Positions 1 through 11,274 of a stretch of 64,000 nt of DNA are shown in pieces. Within the stretch, counting starts at the first letter, position 1; each line of letters starts with the position of its first letter. Under the pieces are notes generated by a model. It did not search any database and was not told the DNA's origin. It saw nothing but the letters and a program-made list of their open reading frames with translations. This stretch comes from Heterohyrax brucei (taxonomy: Eukaryota; Chordata; Mammalia; Hyracoidea; Procaviidae): assembly GCA_028571685.1 (NCBI GenBank), contig CM053143.1, forward strand, positions 138,914,829-138,978,828. The letters are read 5' to 3'. A program made the translations under genes and the position numbers.

Positions 1-121
1 AAATATCATTCAGAATTCTAATCAGTCAACCAGAACTCTAACAAAACACTTTGACCCCCTGTCAAAAAATAGGAAACTGTCTTTCTCTTTCAAAGCACAG
101 ATGAAATGTTCAGGGTTGTTA

Positions 122-321
122 GGTTGTTGTTAGCTGCCAGTGAGTCAGTTCTGACTCACGGCAACCCCATGTGTACAGAGCAGAACAGCTCCGTGGAGTT
201 TCAAGGCTATGACCTTTCGGAAGCAGATCACCAGATGTCTTCTCAGGTGCCGCTGCATGGGTTTGAACAACCAACCTTTCGCTAGCAGTCAAGGGCTCGA
301 TACTTTCTACTACCCAGGGAC
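122..321 (-). mobile_element. AfroSINE, L type, near full length
   Basis: It reads on + as tail (agtcagttctgactcacggcaa), core (gaagcagatcaccag) and head complement ending in cccaggga. The element's own sense strand is minus. L type means the longer core with a pyrimidine-rich ctttcttc-like segment. Confidence 0.9.
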
Positions 322-471
322 CTAATGTTCAAGGTATATTTGTATTTTTTTATATGATCTGTCAATTAACAGATTAATTCAGATCAAGCTTCTACTGTAG
401 AAGGTTCTCAATCATCTGGAATAGTAACCTGGAATGCCTAAAAAGAAACCACGTACATATTTCCAATCTCC

Positions 472-686
472 AAAACTGGAGAAAGACATTGTGTTTGGCA
501 AAGCAGAGGGCCAGTGAGAAAGAGGACAATGCTCTACGGGATGGAATGACATAGTAGCTGCAACAATGGTTTCAAGCTAACGACTGGGAGGGCAGATGAA
601 GCAAGACCCAGTAGCACTTCATTCTGTTGTACACAGGGTTGCTAGGAGTCAGATACAACTCAACAGCACTTGACAATAACAACCCC
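472..686 (+). mobile_element. RTE LINE 3' end fragment
   Basis: The text around actggagaaagacattgtg, then gatggaatgacatagtagctgcaac, then ttctgttgtacacagggtt and the terminal tgacaataacaac matches the 3' end of the other RTE copies in this window (4,361-4,779 and 61,697-62,995). It is 5' truncated with no coding capacity. Confidence 0.8.
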
Positions 687-861
687 CAACCACCTTCAAA
701 AGTAGTTGGACTATGCCAATGATTACTGCAATCTAGTATCTCAATGGTCTTCCTAAGTTTTTTACACCCTTCACAAACGTCTAAATCTGCAAAGACTGAT
801 TTATATATAGCTGTGTTTGAAAATAAGGAAGTCATTTCAAAATTTATTCTCCCCAGAAAGA

Positions 862-1681
862 GCAGCACAAAAGCTAAGAGGTTTCCTAATCATTATTCAA
901 CATCTCGAAGGACAGAGTAGCAGGGGCAGGAGTCTGGGGACCATGGTTTCAGGGGACATCACAATTGGCATAATAAAGTTTTTTAAGCAAATATTCTGCA
1001 TCCCAGTTTGGTGAGTTGCATATGGGGTCTTAAAAGCAAGCAAAAGGCCATCTAAGTTAAATCAGTTGATCCCAACCTACCTTTAATAGAGCAGAATGAA
1101 GGACATCAAAATACGAGCCCAAAGATAGAAAGGGCCACATAATCCAGAGACTGTATCAGCATGAGACCAGAGAACAGGATGATACACAGTCATCACCAGT
1201 GACTGCTCTGACAAGGAATACCACATGCCATCCCTGATATAGTAGGGAAAAAATGGGTATGCAGGACTCAAACTCTATTGAAAACAGTAGACTTTATGGT
1301 CTGACAGACTGGAGGGTCCCTGGAAGACATGGCCCACACACTCACTGTTAGCCTAGACCAGAAGCCAATTTTTCAGGTAAAGATCAGACTGAGCTACAGA
1401 CATAAAATGATACTGGCAAAGAGTGTGCTTCTTATCTTTTAAGGATGCGCAAGAGGCTCACTGAACAGCTCCTGTCCAGAGGTGAGATGAGAGAGTTGAC
1501 GGGGCAGGAGCTGGTTGAACGGACATAGGAAAGACAGGGTGGAAAGAAGTGTGCTGTCTGTCACAAAGTGAGGAGAGCAGCTAGAGTTATATAACAGTGT
1601 GTGTTTAAGTTTTTCTATGACAAACTGACAGACTGAAAATTTTTACTTAAAACATAATAAAATATTATTTAAAAAAAAAAT
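862..1681 (+). mobile_element. L1 3' end, 5' truncated
   Basis: It carries the afrotherian-type L1 3' segment: cagagtagcaggggcagg, ggggaccatggtttcagggg, cagagactgtatcagcatgag, then a purine-rich block and a terminal aaaatttttacttaaaac followed by poly-A. The next copy (1,693-2,213) and those at 14,636 and 57,262 share parts of it. No ORF2 sequence remains. Confidence 0.75.
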
Positions 1682-1692
1682 TCCTTATTCTC

Positions 1693-2213
1693 CCCAGAGA
1701 CTGTATCAACATGAAATAGGAAGAACTAGATGGTGCCCAGCTACCAATGACTCCCTTTAATAGGGAACTCAGCACAGAGTCCCTGATGGCATGGGAGAAA
1801 TGGGAGGTGTAAACTTTACTAAAAAAAGACCAGACTTGATGGTTTGACAGACTGAAAGGCCCACAGAAGACATGGTCCCAGACTTTCTGTTAGTCCAGAA
1901 CTGACACCGTTCCAGAAGCCAGCTCCTTAGACAAAGATTGAACTGGTCATTGAGACATAAAATGATACAGGTGAAGAGTGTGCTTCTTGGCTTAAGTAGG
2001 TACAAGAGACTAACTGAGCAGCTGTCCAGGGTTGAGAGAAGGGAGAAGGGAGAGCGCTGGTTGAATGGATGTGGGAAATTCTGGGGGGAGGGGAGGAGTG
2101 TGCTGTTCCGGTGTGAGGAAGGAGCTAGGTTCACATAACAAACTGGGTGTAAGCTGTTGTATGAGACACTGACTTGCACTGTAAACTTTCACTTAAAATA
2201 CAATTTTAAAAAA
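1693..2213 (+). mobile_element. second L1 3' end, head to tail with the previous
   Basis: It restarts at cagagactgtatcaacatga and repeats the same order of blocks as the copy before it, ending in gtaaactttcacttaaaata and an A-rich tail. Only about 12 bases separate it from the A-tail of the first copy. Confidence 0.75.
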
Positions 2214-3084
2214 GTGTTCTCCTGTGAACACAAATATAAGGAACCAGCCAAAACAATGGTGGGGAAGAAAACCCACATAGAGAGGCCTATTCTAGTTTTG
2301 GGGAAGTACAGCAGGAAGAGCCATGACAAAGGATAAAGCCTCTACATGGTAGTTCAACTACTCTTTGTTTCTCGTACTGTTTAACCACAATTCGTAATAA
2401 AAAGCTAATGATTTGTATATCATACTAGTTCTGACATACTTCTACATCCCCAAAGGAATCAGCTGGATAAAAACCAAGATGGAAAGATCCTAGTAATTGC
2501 CCACAACACCCATGAGGCTTTAAAAACAAGTGGATGATCCTGGAAATAGAATAAACCTCAGGGAGGGGGAGTATGAATTCAGTGAAAACCACACAAGTGC
2601 TCAAAAAGGCTTCTGCCCAAAGACACTGTGACTGCAAATCAACAAACTGAAGGAAGCTATGCCATGGAAGATGCCAGAATTGTCCACACTCTGCTGTGCC
2701 ACTGTAACACCACTGACAAGTCTTTCTTTTGACCTCATACCTACTGTATAATTATTATTACAGTAGTAAACTAGAGACTGATGGGGAACTCACAGTCTTG
2801 TATATACAAGACAGATTCTATGCAAATAAAACAATAATGTTTAGAGGTGATAAACATAGCCAATGAACCCACAGGAAGCAGCTATTATTCTGCCCAGGAG
2901 GATCATGGTGGGTGGGGTGGGGAAGGGCCGTAACAGCTGAGCCAGGAAGACTTTGTATGCAGGTTTGTATGTCTGCGTTTGTATGTGCATTTCAGGAAGG
3001 AAGAGGCAAAGGCAAAGTTTTCAAAGTGTGAAAGTGTATGATGCTTCGGGAAAGCTAATCCTGTGAGGGAAACTTTCCGCTCGT
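2214..3084. other. no gene recognised; unique or old sequence
   Basis: No coding frame, RNA gene or clear repeat was recognised. A short ggggtggggaagggcc G-rich stretch is near 2,915. Confidence 0.5.
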
Positions 3085-3185
3085 CAACTGTAAGCTCCCA
3101 GAATCCAAAGTGGGACCTGTATCTACTCTGCAGCCTCGATGTCTCATAGTTCCAGGCATACAGAAAGCTCTCAGTAAGTGCAGAG
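3085..3185 (+). mobile_element. L2 LINE 3' end
   Basis: The words ctgtaagctcccagaatcc and ccaggcatacagaaagctctcagtaag follow the order of the L2 3' terminus (ctgtaagctcc, then a gcctggcac-type word, then agcgctcaataaa-type end). Diverged and short. Confidence 0.6.
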
Positions 3186-3201
3186 TAAAAGAATGACTAA
3201 A

Positions 3202-3398
3202 ACAAAATCAGCTGCCATCAAGTTGATTCTGACCCTAAGTATGTCAGATAGAACAGTGCTCCACAGGGTTTTCAAAGGTTAATTTTTCAGAAGTAGATGA
3301 CCAGATCTTTCTTCCAAAGTACCTCTCAAATGACTTACACCTCCAACCTTTTCATCACAGCGACTGAGTGCTTAACCACATGCCACCCCAGAGTCTCT
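3202..3398 (-). mobile_element. AfroSINE, L type
   Basis: Tail complement (gctgccatcaagttgattctga), core (cagaagtagatgaccag) and head complement (cttaaccacatgccacc) are all present. Confidence 0.85.
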
Positions 3399-3439
3399 AA
3401 AGCAATGACTAGAGCATAAAGCAAAACAAACAAGAAATA

Positions 3440-3551
3440 CCTATTTCTGCTGAATCGATTCCAATTCATAGGGATCCTACAGGACAGAGCAGAACTGCCC
3501 CATAAGGTTGCTGAGGAGGGGCTAATGGATTCAAGCTGCTGACGTTGTAGA
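3440..3551 (-). mobile_element. AfroSINE, S type, head missing
   Basis: It has tail and core (cgattccaattcatagg, aggacagagcagaactgccc) but ends near gctgctgacgttgtag, before the tRNA-like head. Confidence 0.8.
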
Positions 3552-3774
3552 CAACATAGAAGGCGCTAAGTGCAGGATAGCAGAAGACCAGTTAGATAAT
3601 GTGGCATACCACCCTGCAGGGCAACGCTTCTCCAAACCAGGGTGTTCACTTGCAAGCTTTCTTGATGGGCAATTTCACTGATAAATCATTATAAACCCTC
3701 TTTGATAATATTTCTGGAGTCCCCGAGTTGTACAGTTGTGCTCTCAGCTGCCAATTGAGTTAAAAATAATAATA

Positions 3775-3941
3775 ATAAAAAAAAAAAAACCTGTTGTCAT
3801 CAAGTCAATTCTAACTCATAAGGAACCTATAGGACGAAATAAAATTGCCCATAGAGTTTCCAACAACTGCCTGGTGGATTTCAACTGCTGACCTTTTGGT
3901 TAACAGATGCAGCTCTTAACCATTATGCCACCAGGGTTTCC
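3775..3941 (-). mobile_element. AfroSINE, S type, full length
   Basis: It runs from an A-rich stretch and gttgtcatcaagtcaattc to accattatgccaccagggttt. The A-run at 3,779-3,789 is the complement of the T-rich tail. Confidence 0.9.
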
Positions 3942-4009
3942 AGAATTGAGAGGTCAGAGGTTCTCAAGTCTACCCCCATGCACCTAAGAAGAAAAGCCTG
4001 GTGCACAGT

Positions 4010-4076
4010 TCTACTCTGAACCACACTGGACCACCAAGAGTTGGAATCAACTGGTCATCAATTGGTTTGGTTTGTT
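4010..4076 (+). mobile_element. AfroSINE tail fragment
   Basis: agttggaatcaactggtcat followed by ggtttggtttg is the SINE 3' tail in sense orientation. Head and core are missing. Confidence 0.65.
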
Positions 4077-4179
4077 TTTTTAAATATTACCTTACATACC
4101 GTAAAATAGAAGATGAAATTCAAATGTATTTCTCAGAGGGAAAACACAGAAGCTACCAAAGAAACTATGCTAGCTTACA

Positions 4180-4280
4180 GCTGTTGTTATTATTGCAGGG
4201 TGCTGTACAGTTTAGTTTTGACTCACAGAGACCCTGTGACAAGGCAGAACTGCCCCATAGGGTTTTCTAAGCTGTCATGT
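4180..4280 (-). mobile_element. AfroSINE fragment (tail and part of core)
   Basis: ttttgactcacagagaccctg and aaggcagaactgccccatag are present, then it breaks off after ctaagctgtcatg. Confidence 0.7.
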
Positions 4281-4360
4281 TTCAACTCTACAAAGCAAAG
4301 ATGACACTTTGAAAACTAAGGTTTGCCCAACCTAAGCCATGATATTTCCAATCACATCAT

Positions 4361-4779
4361 ATGCATGAGACAGCTGGACACTGAATAATGAAGACCAAAG
4401 AACTGACACCTTTGAATGATGGTTTCGGTGCAGCGTACTGAATAAATAATACCAGGGACTTCCAAAGAGAATGAACAAATCTGACTGGGAAGAACTATAG
4501 CCAGAGTGCTCCCTGAAACCAGGGATGGCAAAATTTTCTCTCATATGTTTTGAACATGTCATCAGGAGGACCAGTTCCTGGAGAAGGACATCACATTTTG
4601 GTAAAACAGAAGGTCATCAAAAAAGAAAACCATCGACAGGATGGACTGACACAGTGGCTCCAACAGTAGGCTCAGCATAAGAAGGATGGTGAGGGTGGCA
4701 AAAGCCTGGGCAATATTTTGTTCTGTTGTACACTGGGTCGTTATGACTCAGCACCAACTACACAGCATCTAACAACAAT
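4361..4779 (+). mobile_element. RTE LINE 3' end, 5' truncated
   Basis: It contains ggagaaggacatcacatttt, ggatggactgacacagtggc and gttctgttgtacactgggtc, and ends at gcatctaacaacaatc. These match the 3' end of the RTE copy at 61,697-62,995. The coding part is reduced to a degenerate C-terminal remnant. Confidence 0.8.
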
Positions 4780-4888
4780 CTTTAGAGGAGTAGATCACCA
4801 GGTCTCCTGGAAAGCCACACGGTGGGCTGGCACGGCTAACCTTTAGGTTAGCAGCCAAGCACGCAAACACTGGGCCGCTAGGGCTCCT
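4780..4888 (-). mobile_element. AfroSINE, L type, core and head only
   Basis: It begins abruptly in the core (aggagtagatcaccaggtct) directly after the RTE end and finishes at gggccgctagggctcc. The tail half is missing, so the RTE insertion or a deletion removed it. Confidence 0.75.
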
Positions 4889-5112
4889 TATCTTACAACT
4901 ACACGCTCCCCAGAACCCTAGTACTCCCACCACCAAAAACTCCCCCATGGACATGTATGGTACAAACTGCCCTAAGTGGGTCACAAGGAGATTCAAACTT
5001 CTGTTTTCCCCAAAATGTTTTTCTGAGTAAGACAAAGCTCAGATATATTCTTAACCCTGACAATACAGACTGAAACATTTATCTAGGTAGAACTCATCAG
5101 GAAAATCTGTAA

Positions 5113-5512
5113 GTTTATGCCTGTTGTGTGTCATAACCCAGGAGTCAATTCAAAACTGGAGTCAATTCTGAAACTGTCCCATAGGATTTCCTAGGAGCCC
5201 TAGTGGCGCAGTGGTAACAGTGCTCCACTACAAAACAAAAGGTCAGCAGTTGGAACCTACTAGCCACTGTGAGGGAGAAAGAGACGGCAATCTGCTTCCA
5301 TAAAGATTTACAGCCTTGGAGAGCCTATCGTGCAGTTCCACTCTGTCCTACAAGGTCGCTGTAAGTCAGAATTGACTCACCAGCAGCCAGAGATTTCAGT
5401 TTTTAGAATCTTTACAGGAGCAGTTCACCAACTGTTTTCTCCTCGAGATGATGGGTTCAACACTGGTTAGCAGCCCAGTGCTTAATGACTGCACCACTAG
5501 GTTTGTTCACTC
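5113..5512 (-). mobile_element. AfroSINE (minus) split by another SINE
   Basis: The left part (gagtcaattctgaaactgtcccatagg, about 5,113-5,191) and the right part (aatctttacaggagcagttcacc to cttaatgactgcaccactagg, about 5,402-5,512) are the two halves of one M-type copy. A plus-strand SINE lies between them. Confidence 0.75.
5192..5401 (+). mobile_element. AfroSINE, M type, inserted in the preceding SINE
   Basis: The head ggagccctagtggcgcagtgg has an A-box-like tggcgcagtgg, and gcagttggaacc is in the B-box place. The M core (aatctgcttccataaagatt) and tail gtcagaattgactcaccagc follow. Confidence 0.85.
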
Positions 5513-5697
5513 AGGTTCAAACATAAGGTAAATAATAAGTAACTGTAAGGCTGTTGACATGTCTCCTTACTGTCTTCAGTCTTTAACTGTAATACTCCTA
5601 TGATGCTTCCTGAAAAAACCATTCCTTGGTACAATGCAAATTTCTGCTTAGCTTTCCAAAAAAAAAAAAAAATCCTGTCTGAGGTGTTGGCACTACA

Positions 5698-5860
5698 TTA
5701 AAAAAAAAAAAAGTTGCCGCCGAGTCAATTCTGGCTCATGGCGAGCCTATAGCACACAGCAGAACTGCTCCATAGACTTTCCAAGGAGCACCTGGTGGAT
5801 TTGAACTGCTGACCTTTTCGTTAACAGACACAGCACTTACCACTACACCTCAGGGTTTCC
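5698..5860 (-). mobile_element. AfroSINE, S type, full length
   Basis: From poly-A and ttgccgccgagtcaattctg to accactacacctcagggtttcc. Confidence 0.9.
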
Positions 5861-6097
5861 GGCACTATGTTAGTTACAGGATATTTAGTGATTATGCAGT
5901 CTGTTTCAATATTTAGGATAGGTGAAGGTTTCAAGTAACATCAATACACCATTACAAAATGAATAGATGTCTTAAGATTTGAAGTCTCAAAATAACAAAA
6001 AAATCCATTGACGCACCCTTTTAAAAGCAGCTCCTTAAATATACTTAAAATGTTAGTCTGAAGATCCTGAATTGACTGCTAGGGAACTATAAACTCT

Positions 6098-6242
6098 AAA
6101 GCCATTGCCGATCAGTTGATTCATCATAGCGACCCTACAGGACAGAGGTGAACTCCTCCATAAAGTTTCCAAGGAAGGCCTGGTAGATGTGCACTGATGA
6201 CCTACAGACACCGCACTTAACCACTACACCATCAGAATTTCC
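6098..6242 (-). mobile_element. AfroSINE, S type, small internal deletion
   Basis: It starts at aaagccattgccgatcagttg and ends at ccactacaccatcagaatttcc. The ccttttggttagcag segment before the head is shortened. Confidence 0.85.
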
Positions 6243-6557
6243 GCAGGGAACTATGCGGCTGAAAAATCCATCTGCAGCAAAGATGGGTAACAAAACAGAG
6301 GCAGCATAAAAGCAGTCCTTCCTAGATGAGACTGTAATGAAGGTCCAGCCCTTTATCATGGGTGGGGCTGTGGATCAGGAATACAAAGAGGACTAAGAGC
6401 CCCTCCCCTGAAAAAGCTGGGTTGGGAAACATAGGGTCACAAAGATAATTACCACACAAAGAAGCAAGGGGAGGCAAAATCCAAGGGCAGGGCATTATCA
6501 GAACCAAGCAGGAAGATGAGGAGGTAGGCAAGGGTAGAGGAGTCAGAAAAGGATTCC

Positions 6558-6905
6558 TCACTGGTGGCTCAGAGGTAGAATTCTTGCCTCATGTGTAGGA
6601 GGCCAGAGCTTCATTCCCAGCTAATACACCTCACACACAGACATCAGCTGTTAACAGAGGTTTGTGTGTTGCTGTGATGCCCAACAAGTTTCAAAGGAGC
6701 TTCCAAACTAAGAGAAATGAAGAAGAAAGGCCTGGTGATATGCTTCAGGGGGAAAAAAAAAATCAGGCAATGGATCCCAATAGATCACAACTGATTCTGT
6801 GACTGGCACAGCACAGGATGAAGCCACGTTTGTTCTGTTGTGCATGAGTTCGCCACAAATCAGGAATCTACCCGGAGACCGCCAACAGCAGCAACAACAA
6901 CAAAA
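6558..6905 (+). mobile_element. composite SINE with tRNA-Gly-like head and RTE-type tail
   Basis: The first 50 bases (actggtggctcagaggtaga, then attcttgcctcatg) closely resemble a tRNA-Gly(GCC) 5' half, with A-box tggctcagaggt and a decayed B box (agcttcattcc). A body of about 200 bases follows (gtgttgctgtgatgcc, ggagcttccaaactaag, gaagaaaggcctggtgat). The end is gttctgttgtgcatgagttc and gcaacaacaacaaaaa, as in RTE and SINE tails. It is distinct from AfroSINE, whose head is different. The copy at 32,368 shares the body. Confidence 0.75.
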
Positions 6906-7091
6906 AAGGATTTCCATTAAGTAGATTCTGACTCATAGTCATCCTCTGTGCTGCAGAGTAGATCTGTGCGCTATAGGATCCTCCTAACTGTGATCTTTCG
7001 GAAGCAGATTGCCAGGCCTTTCTTCCAAGACACCTCTGAGCTCTGACTACCAACCTTTCAGCTAGTAGCTTAACTGTGCCACTCAGTGACC
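6906..7091 (-). mobile_element. AfroSINE, L type
   Basis: ttaagtagattctgactcat, gaagcagattgccaggccttt and cttaactgtgccactcagtgacc give tail, core and head in order. Confidence 0.85.
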
Positions 7092-8198
7092 CAACCAGCA
7101 CTCAAATTAAAGAATGCTTGTGGAGTGACCAGCTTGAGGGCTAGAAGAGGAGAAAGGCCTCAGGAGAGAGCAAGAACAAATACCACAGAAGCAACAACTA
7201 ATCAACTGTGCACTAAGTTGAGGAATCACAAGTCGTTCAGAAGCACTGTGGCATCAAGGTGTGCCAGGCTAGAGAGGGACTGAGGGCAGGACCCCTGCTA
7301 GACTTTCTCTGTCTGGGTGAAGGAGCGAGTGTGCCCTGATAGGAGTCCCTGAGGGGTTCTCAAATGGGTGGTGTGGAACTCAATGTGAAATGTGTTTTAA
7401 GAGACCCTCTGACAACAGGCAAGGGTGTTGCTGAGGGGAACAGGACTACAGCCGAGGCCAGTTAGGGGACAGCTACAGCATCCAGACAAGGGATGGTGAC
7501 AGTATAAACGAAGGAAGGTGGGGCCTGGAAGACAGGTGGGTTACTCGAGGGCCAGTAAGCGGCCTGGGGACAGGCTGGAAGCAGGCAGTGAAGAAGCAAG
7601 AAGAATGAGATGACATCCATGTTTCTGGCTTAAGAGACAGCAAGACGGGGTTCCTACAGACTGGGGAAAGACAGGGAAATGGGATGCCAACAGACTGAGA
7701 AGTGTGTGCAGAGGTGGGAAATGGATTCACAGATTTGGGACCAGCAAGTGGAGGCCAGAAGGCCCTTGAAATAGAAGAGGTCGAGCAAGACTTACTCTTG
7801 GAGTCTTAGTCACACACAGGAGTGGTCACCAGGGGTGTTCATAAAATCACCCAGGGAGGGAGTAGAGTAGAGGGTACCAAGAATAGACGGGGCTGAGAAG
7901 GACACGACAAGACCCAAGGCATCTGAAGTAGGACAGAGATGAACGTTATCCAGCTGCTAAAGGAGAACCAGGAACTTTCAAACTAGACAGGGCAGAGGGC
8001 TTTCTAGAAGGACACCAAAATCTCCAAGGCCATGGCAGCAGGTGGGGTACAGAAGACTAGAGAGGCAGCTCCATATTCTTCAATGAACAAGATTGGTCAG
8101 AGATAGTGATGAGAAGGGATAAAGAACCACATAGCTCCTGTCACTAATTGCAGAGTTTAAAAAAAATACCACTGCCATCCAGGCCCACTGCACACCAA
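7092..8198. other. purine-rich old interspersed repeat, family not assigned
   Basis: No coding potential was recognised. The segment 7,470-8,000 (gatggtgacagtataaacg, catccatgtttctggcttaag, aaatcacccagggaggg) reads like a widespread old mammalian repeat that I know by pattern but cannot name. Confidence 0.4.
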
Positions 8199-9484
8199 TT
8201 AAACCAGAACCTCTAGGTGTGGGAAGTGTGCCTGGGTGGTAGGAGAGGCATGCGGGTGAAGAGGAGCTGTGACCTGCATGTGCTGTTGGGGGAGCAGCAG
8301 TCCTGGGGCCAGGTGGCGTCCCTCACGGCCAGTGGCGGGAGGATTCTTGGAATCCATAAGTATGATGGGAAGAGGGCAGATGGCTGCCTGAAGACAGACA
8401 GTGCTCCCCAAAGGATCCAGAATAAAGAGTCTAGGGGTGGAGGTGAGTGTCCAGAGGCAGCTGGCTAACAAGAACATTAAGAGAAAGCAGAAAGGCAGAG
8501 CACCAAAGCAGACATGCCTGGGGTTCACCTGGCCTCATGTCTGATGAATGTACCCATAAGATGCAAGAGCCCCATCCTGGGCTTGAGGACACCAAAGGCA
8601 AGGTAAAAGAAAACACCATTTCTAAAGTGTCCTTTCTTTGGGGCCACTCTTCAGGAAAACATCTGAGGAACAAAGGAGGAAAAGTGGTTCAGAATGCTCC
8701 CTGGTGCTGGAGGGAGTGTCTCACCACCAACGGGGGTGCTGTTCGCTGGGGCGGCAGAAGCAGGCTGCGCAACCCCATCTCACCTCCCTACCGGCTCACC
8801 TTTCTGTCGGCTTCCTACCTCGGGTGCGCTCACCTGTGGTTTGGCCACTTCCTGCCCCTGCTGCAGGCATCAGTGGCCTCCTGAGAGCCGGCTCAGCCCC
8901 TCTGTTCTCTGCGTTAAACCACATGGACCAACCTAGCCCTTATAAATCACCTGAGCCAAGCATACCTCTCCTGAAGCATTTGCATTTTCTGCTTTTCCAG
9001 CTCTTATTCTTGCGAACCCTGGACAAGTCATGCAGACCTCATTCCCTGCTCTACAGCATTTCCCCACTCAACACTGCCCGACTGGAAGTTTCCTTGTGGC
9101 TGGAACCCTCAAAGCATGCCTTCCCCAGGTTCCTGATTCACAAGCATGCCATCTGGTGGCAAGACGAGAAGCCCTCAGGCTGCTTTTTGAAAAGTACACC
9201 CAAGATCAAGACCTTAAGTGCTCTGTGTGTTTCTAAGGAATCCTACAGAGAGAATCTGGTAGCAGTAGAATCAGGTTTCCAATGAATGCCTTTTAAAGAT
9301 AGGACATCTGTCAAAGCTTTCTCCTCAGACGGTAGCACAGAGGCAAAATTACTAAGTTTCTGCTATTTACTATCTATATGTTTTAGGCAAAATGCATAAC
9401 TGCATACTTTTGCTCCTCTCAAGCAGTTAGGGAGGAGATGGAAAGTAAAAAAAGGTACTGGTGGAGACATCTAGAATTATCTGA
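8199..9484. other. moderately GC-rich intronic stretch without a recognised gene
   Basis: It contains the longest open frame in the window (8,638-9,285, plus, 215 codons). It has no domain, no obvious initiation context and competing frames of similar length on both strands, so I do not call it a gene. No repeat was recognised. Confidence 0.5.
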
Positions 9485-9600
9485 GATCTTTGGTAAGTCA
9501 CTGAGGTTCTCCAGGCCCAGTTTTCCCATCCGAAAAGAAAGGGGGGTGAAGAGGGAGCTAGTACAAAGCAAATAATAACTGTAAAATTCTAGGATTTGTA
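9485..9600 (+). mobile_element. MIR-like fragment
   Basis: ctttggtaagtcactgaggt and ccagttttcccatccgaaaa have the layout of the MIR core. Strongly diverged. Confidence 0.45.
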
Positions 9601-9671
9601 GTCTAAGATTACAAGATAAAACACAGAGAGAGATAAGCAGCTGTTTTTGAGTTTATTCCAACTTACTCTGT

Positions 9672-9810
9672 GTGTATCAAAGTAGAACTGTGGTCCAGAC
9701 GGACTTCCATGGCAAATTCCATCACCAAGCATTACTTCTAAAACACCTCTTGGTGGACTCAGACTTTCCTTTCCATTGGAAGCTGAGTATATTAACTGTT
9801 CGAACCATCC
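9672..9810 (-). mobile_element. diverged AfroSINE, L type
   Basis: gtgtatcaaagtagaactgtgg and ttctaaaacacctcttggtggactc are recognisable core words. The tail and much of the head are gone. Confidence 0.5.
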
Positions 9811-9950
9811 CGAACTCCAACAAGCTAAATCCCCTTATAAAGATCCAGTGTCTAGGACATAGAATATAAAATACTCAAATGTATGCAGCAAGAATGAATA
9901 GCTGTGATTCTCTTAAGATATCAACAATATAATAACCATCTACTTTGCTT

Positions 9951-9995
9951 TTAAGTCACTGTTTCTTTGCTTTTAAGTCACTGTTTGAACACAAT
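9951..9995. repeat. 22-bp tandem duplication
   Basis: The unit tttgcttttaagtcactgtt occurs twice back to back. Confidence 0.85.
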
Positions 9996-11077
9996 TACAA
10001 TAAGGCCCTAAACAAGGAGTCTGAATGCCGGATTTTCTCTTATCGAGTGAACAATAACTAAAAAGGTAACTCGTATCATTCAAAACTAAAAGACCCTTCT
10101 CAAGAAATTATTTTTCGACCTTTCTCCCAGATGCCCGTAAATCATCAACAGCAAAAACCTTCACAGGACCACTTAATATTTTCCTTACTCACTCACCCTA
10201 AGAAAAATACAACTCAGTGTTTGAGGAAGCAGGACTTCCCCTTTTGATCTCAGACAAAGATAAGGACGGAGAGGAAGGCTTTCTCAACCACTATAGAGTG
10301 AGTCTTTGGGGAGTTAGATAAGGTCTGGATTTGACAAGCACAGTATATTCGGAGCCATCCCTGCAGCTGAAAGGAGAACTGTCTCATTGCCAGTGGATTT
10401 TTCCCAATAGCCCAGTACAGAACCTGTTATAAATATGTAAACTTCTGTGTTTTGATTTCTGGAAAGCACTTATTGAAATAGAACCAGATAAGAAGGCTTG
10501 ATTCCATTCCGATAAACACCAAAAGAAGGCCCTCACCATCTGTGAAGTGTGAGAGAAGGGGAGCCTCTGTTGAGTTGACTTCTGTTAACGCTGACTTCTT
10601 CCAACATTAGCATCCTTAACCTAAAGAACAGGGCAAGGAGAGCAATGGCAAAGGTCACCTGCTCTGGCCAAACAGGTAAAAGTCCAGCTTTACCTCTGAG
10701 TCTGACCAAGTACAAAGGAAAAGTCCTGTGTGAGTTGTCTTGCCTCCAAGCAGAGCCTGGCTGACGACTCCAGAAACAGATGGGTGTAGCCAGATCCTCG
10801 AAAGAGCCTGCAGTGGGACCTGTGGAATGTAAGCTCCTCTCACAGGAAGTGTTGTCCCGGGCTCATGTGGCAGAGTGTGGCTGAGTGTCAGGGAGCAGAG
10901 TGCTCCAAGACTAACTAATCCCCATACCATGTTCTCCCAGAATTCTACAAAATGCCAATTCCTTCAGCTGTAGGAGGGGTGACGAGGTTTTGATGGCAAC
11001 ACTGAAGACTTTGAAGAGAGATTTAAAAAACTGCTGGGCACCCAAAGCACTGGTCCTCATTCTACAAGCTATTATTC
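9996..11077. other. intronic sequence, no gene or repeat recognised
   Basis: No coding, RNA or repeat signature was recognised on either strand. Confidence 0.5.
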
Positions 11078-11235
11078 CAGTTGTCATCAAGCCAGTTCTG
11101 ACACATGGCAAATCTATGGGTGTCAGAACAGAACTGTGCTCTATAGGGTTTCCAGAGTCTGGTTTTTAAGAAACAAATCACTAGACCTTTCTTCCTAGGT
11201 ACATCTGGGTGACTCAAACCTCTACATCAAATGAC
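11078..11235 (-). mobile_element. AfroSINE, L type, head degraded
   Basis: gtcatcaagccagttctgac, gaacagaactgtgctctatagg and cactagacctttcttcctagg are tail and core. The head complement ends early. Confidence 0.8.
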
Positions 11236-11274
11236 ACATCCACACAATGAGCAGCAGGCTTGTGAACATTTACA

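Noticed and set aside
6558..6610. Possible tRNA-Gly gene
   Set aside because: Only the 5' half resembles tRNA-Gly; the B box is decayed, and it continues into a SINE body shared with another locus.
8638..9285. Longest open frame in the window (plus, 215 codons)
   Set aside because: No domain, no repeats of a known protein and overlapping open frames of similar quality on both strands. It lies deep in KIT intron 1. Composition explains it.
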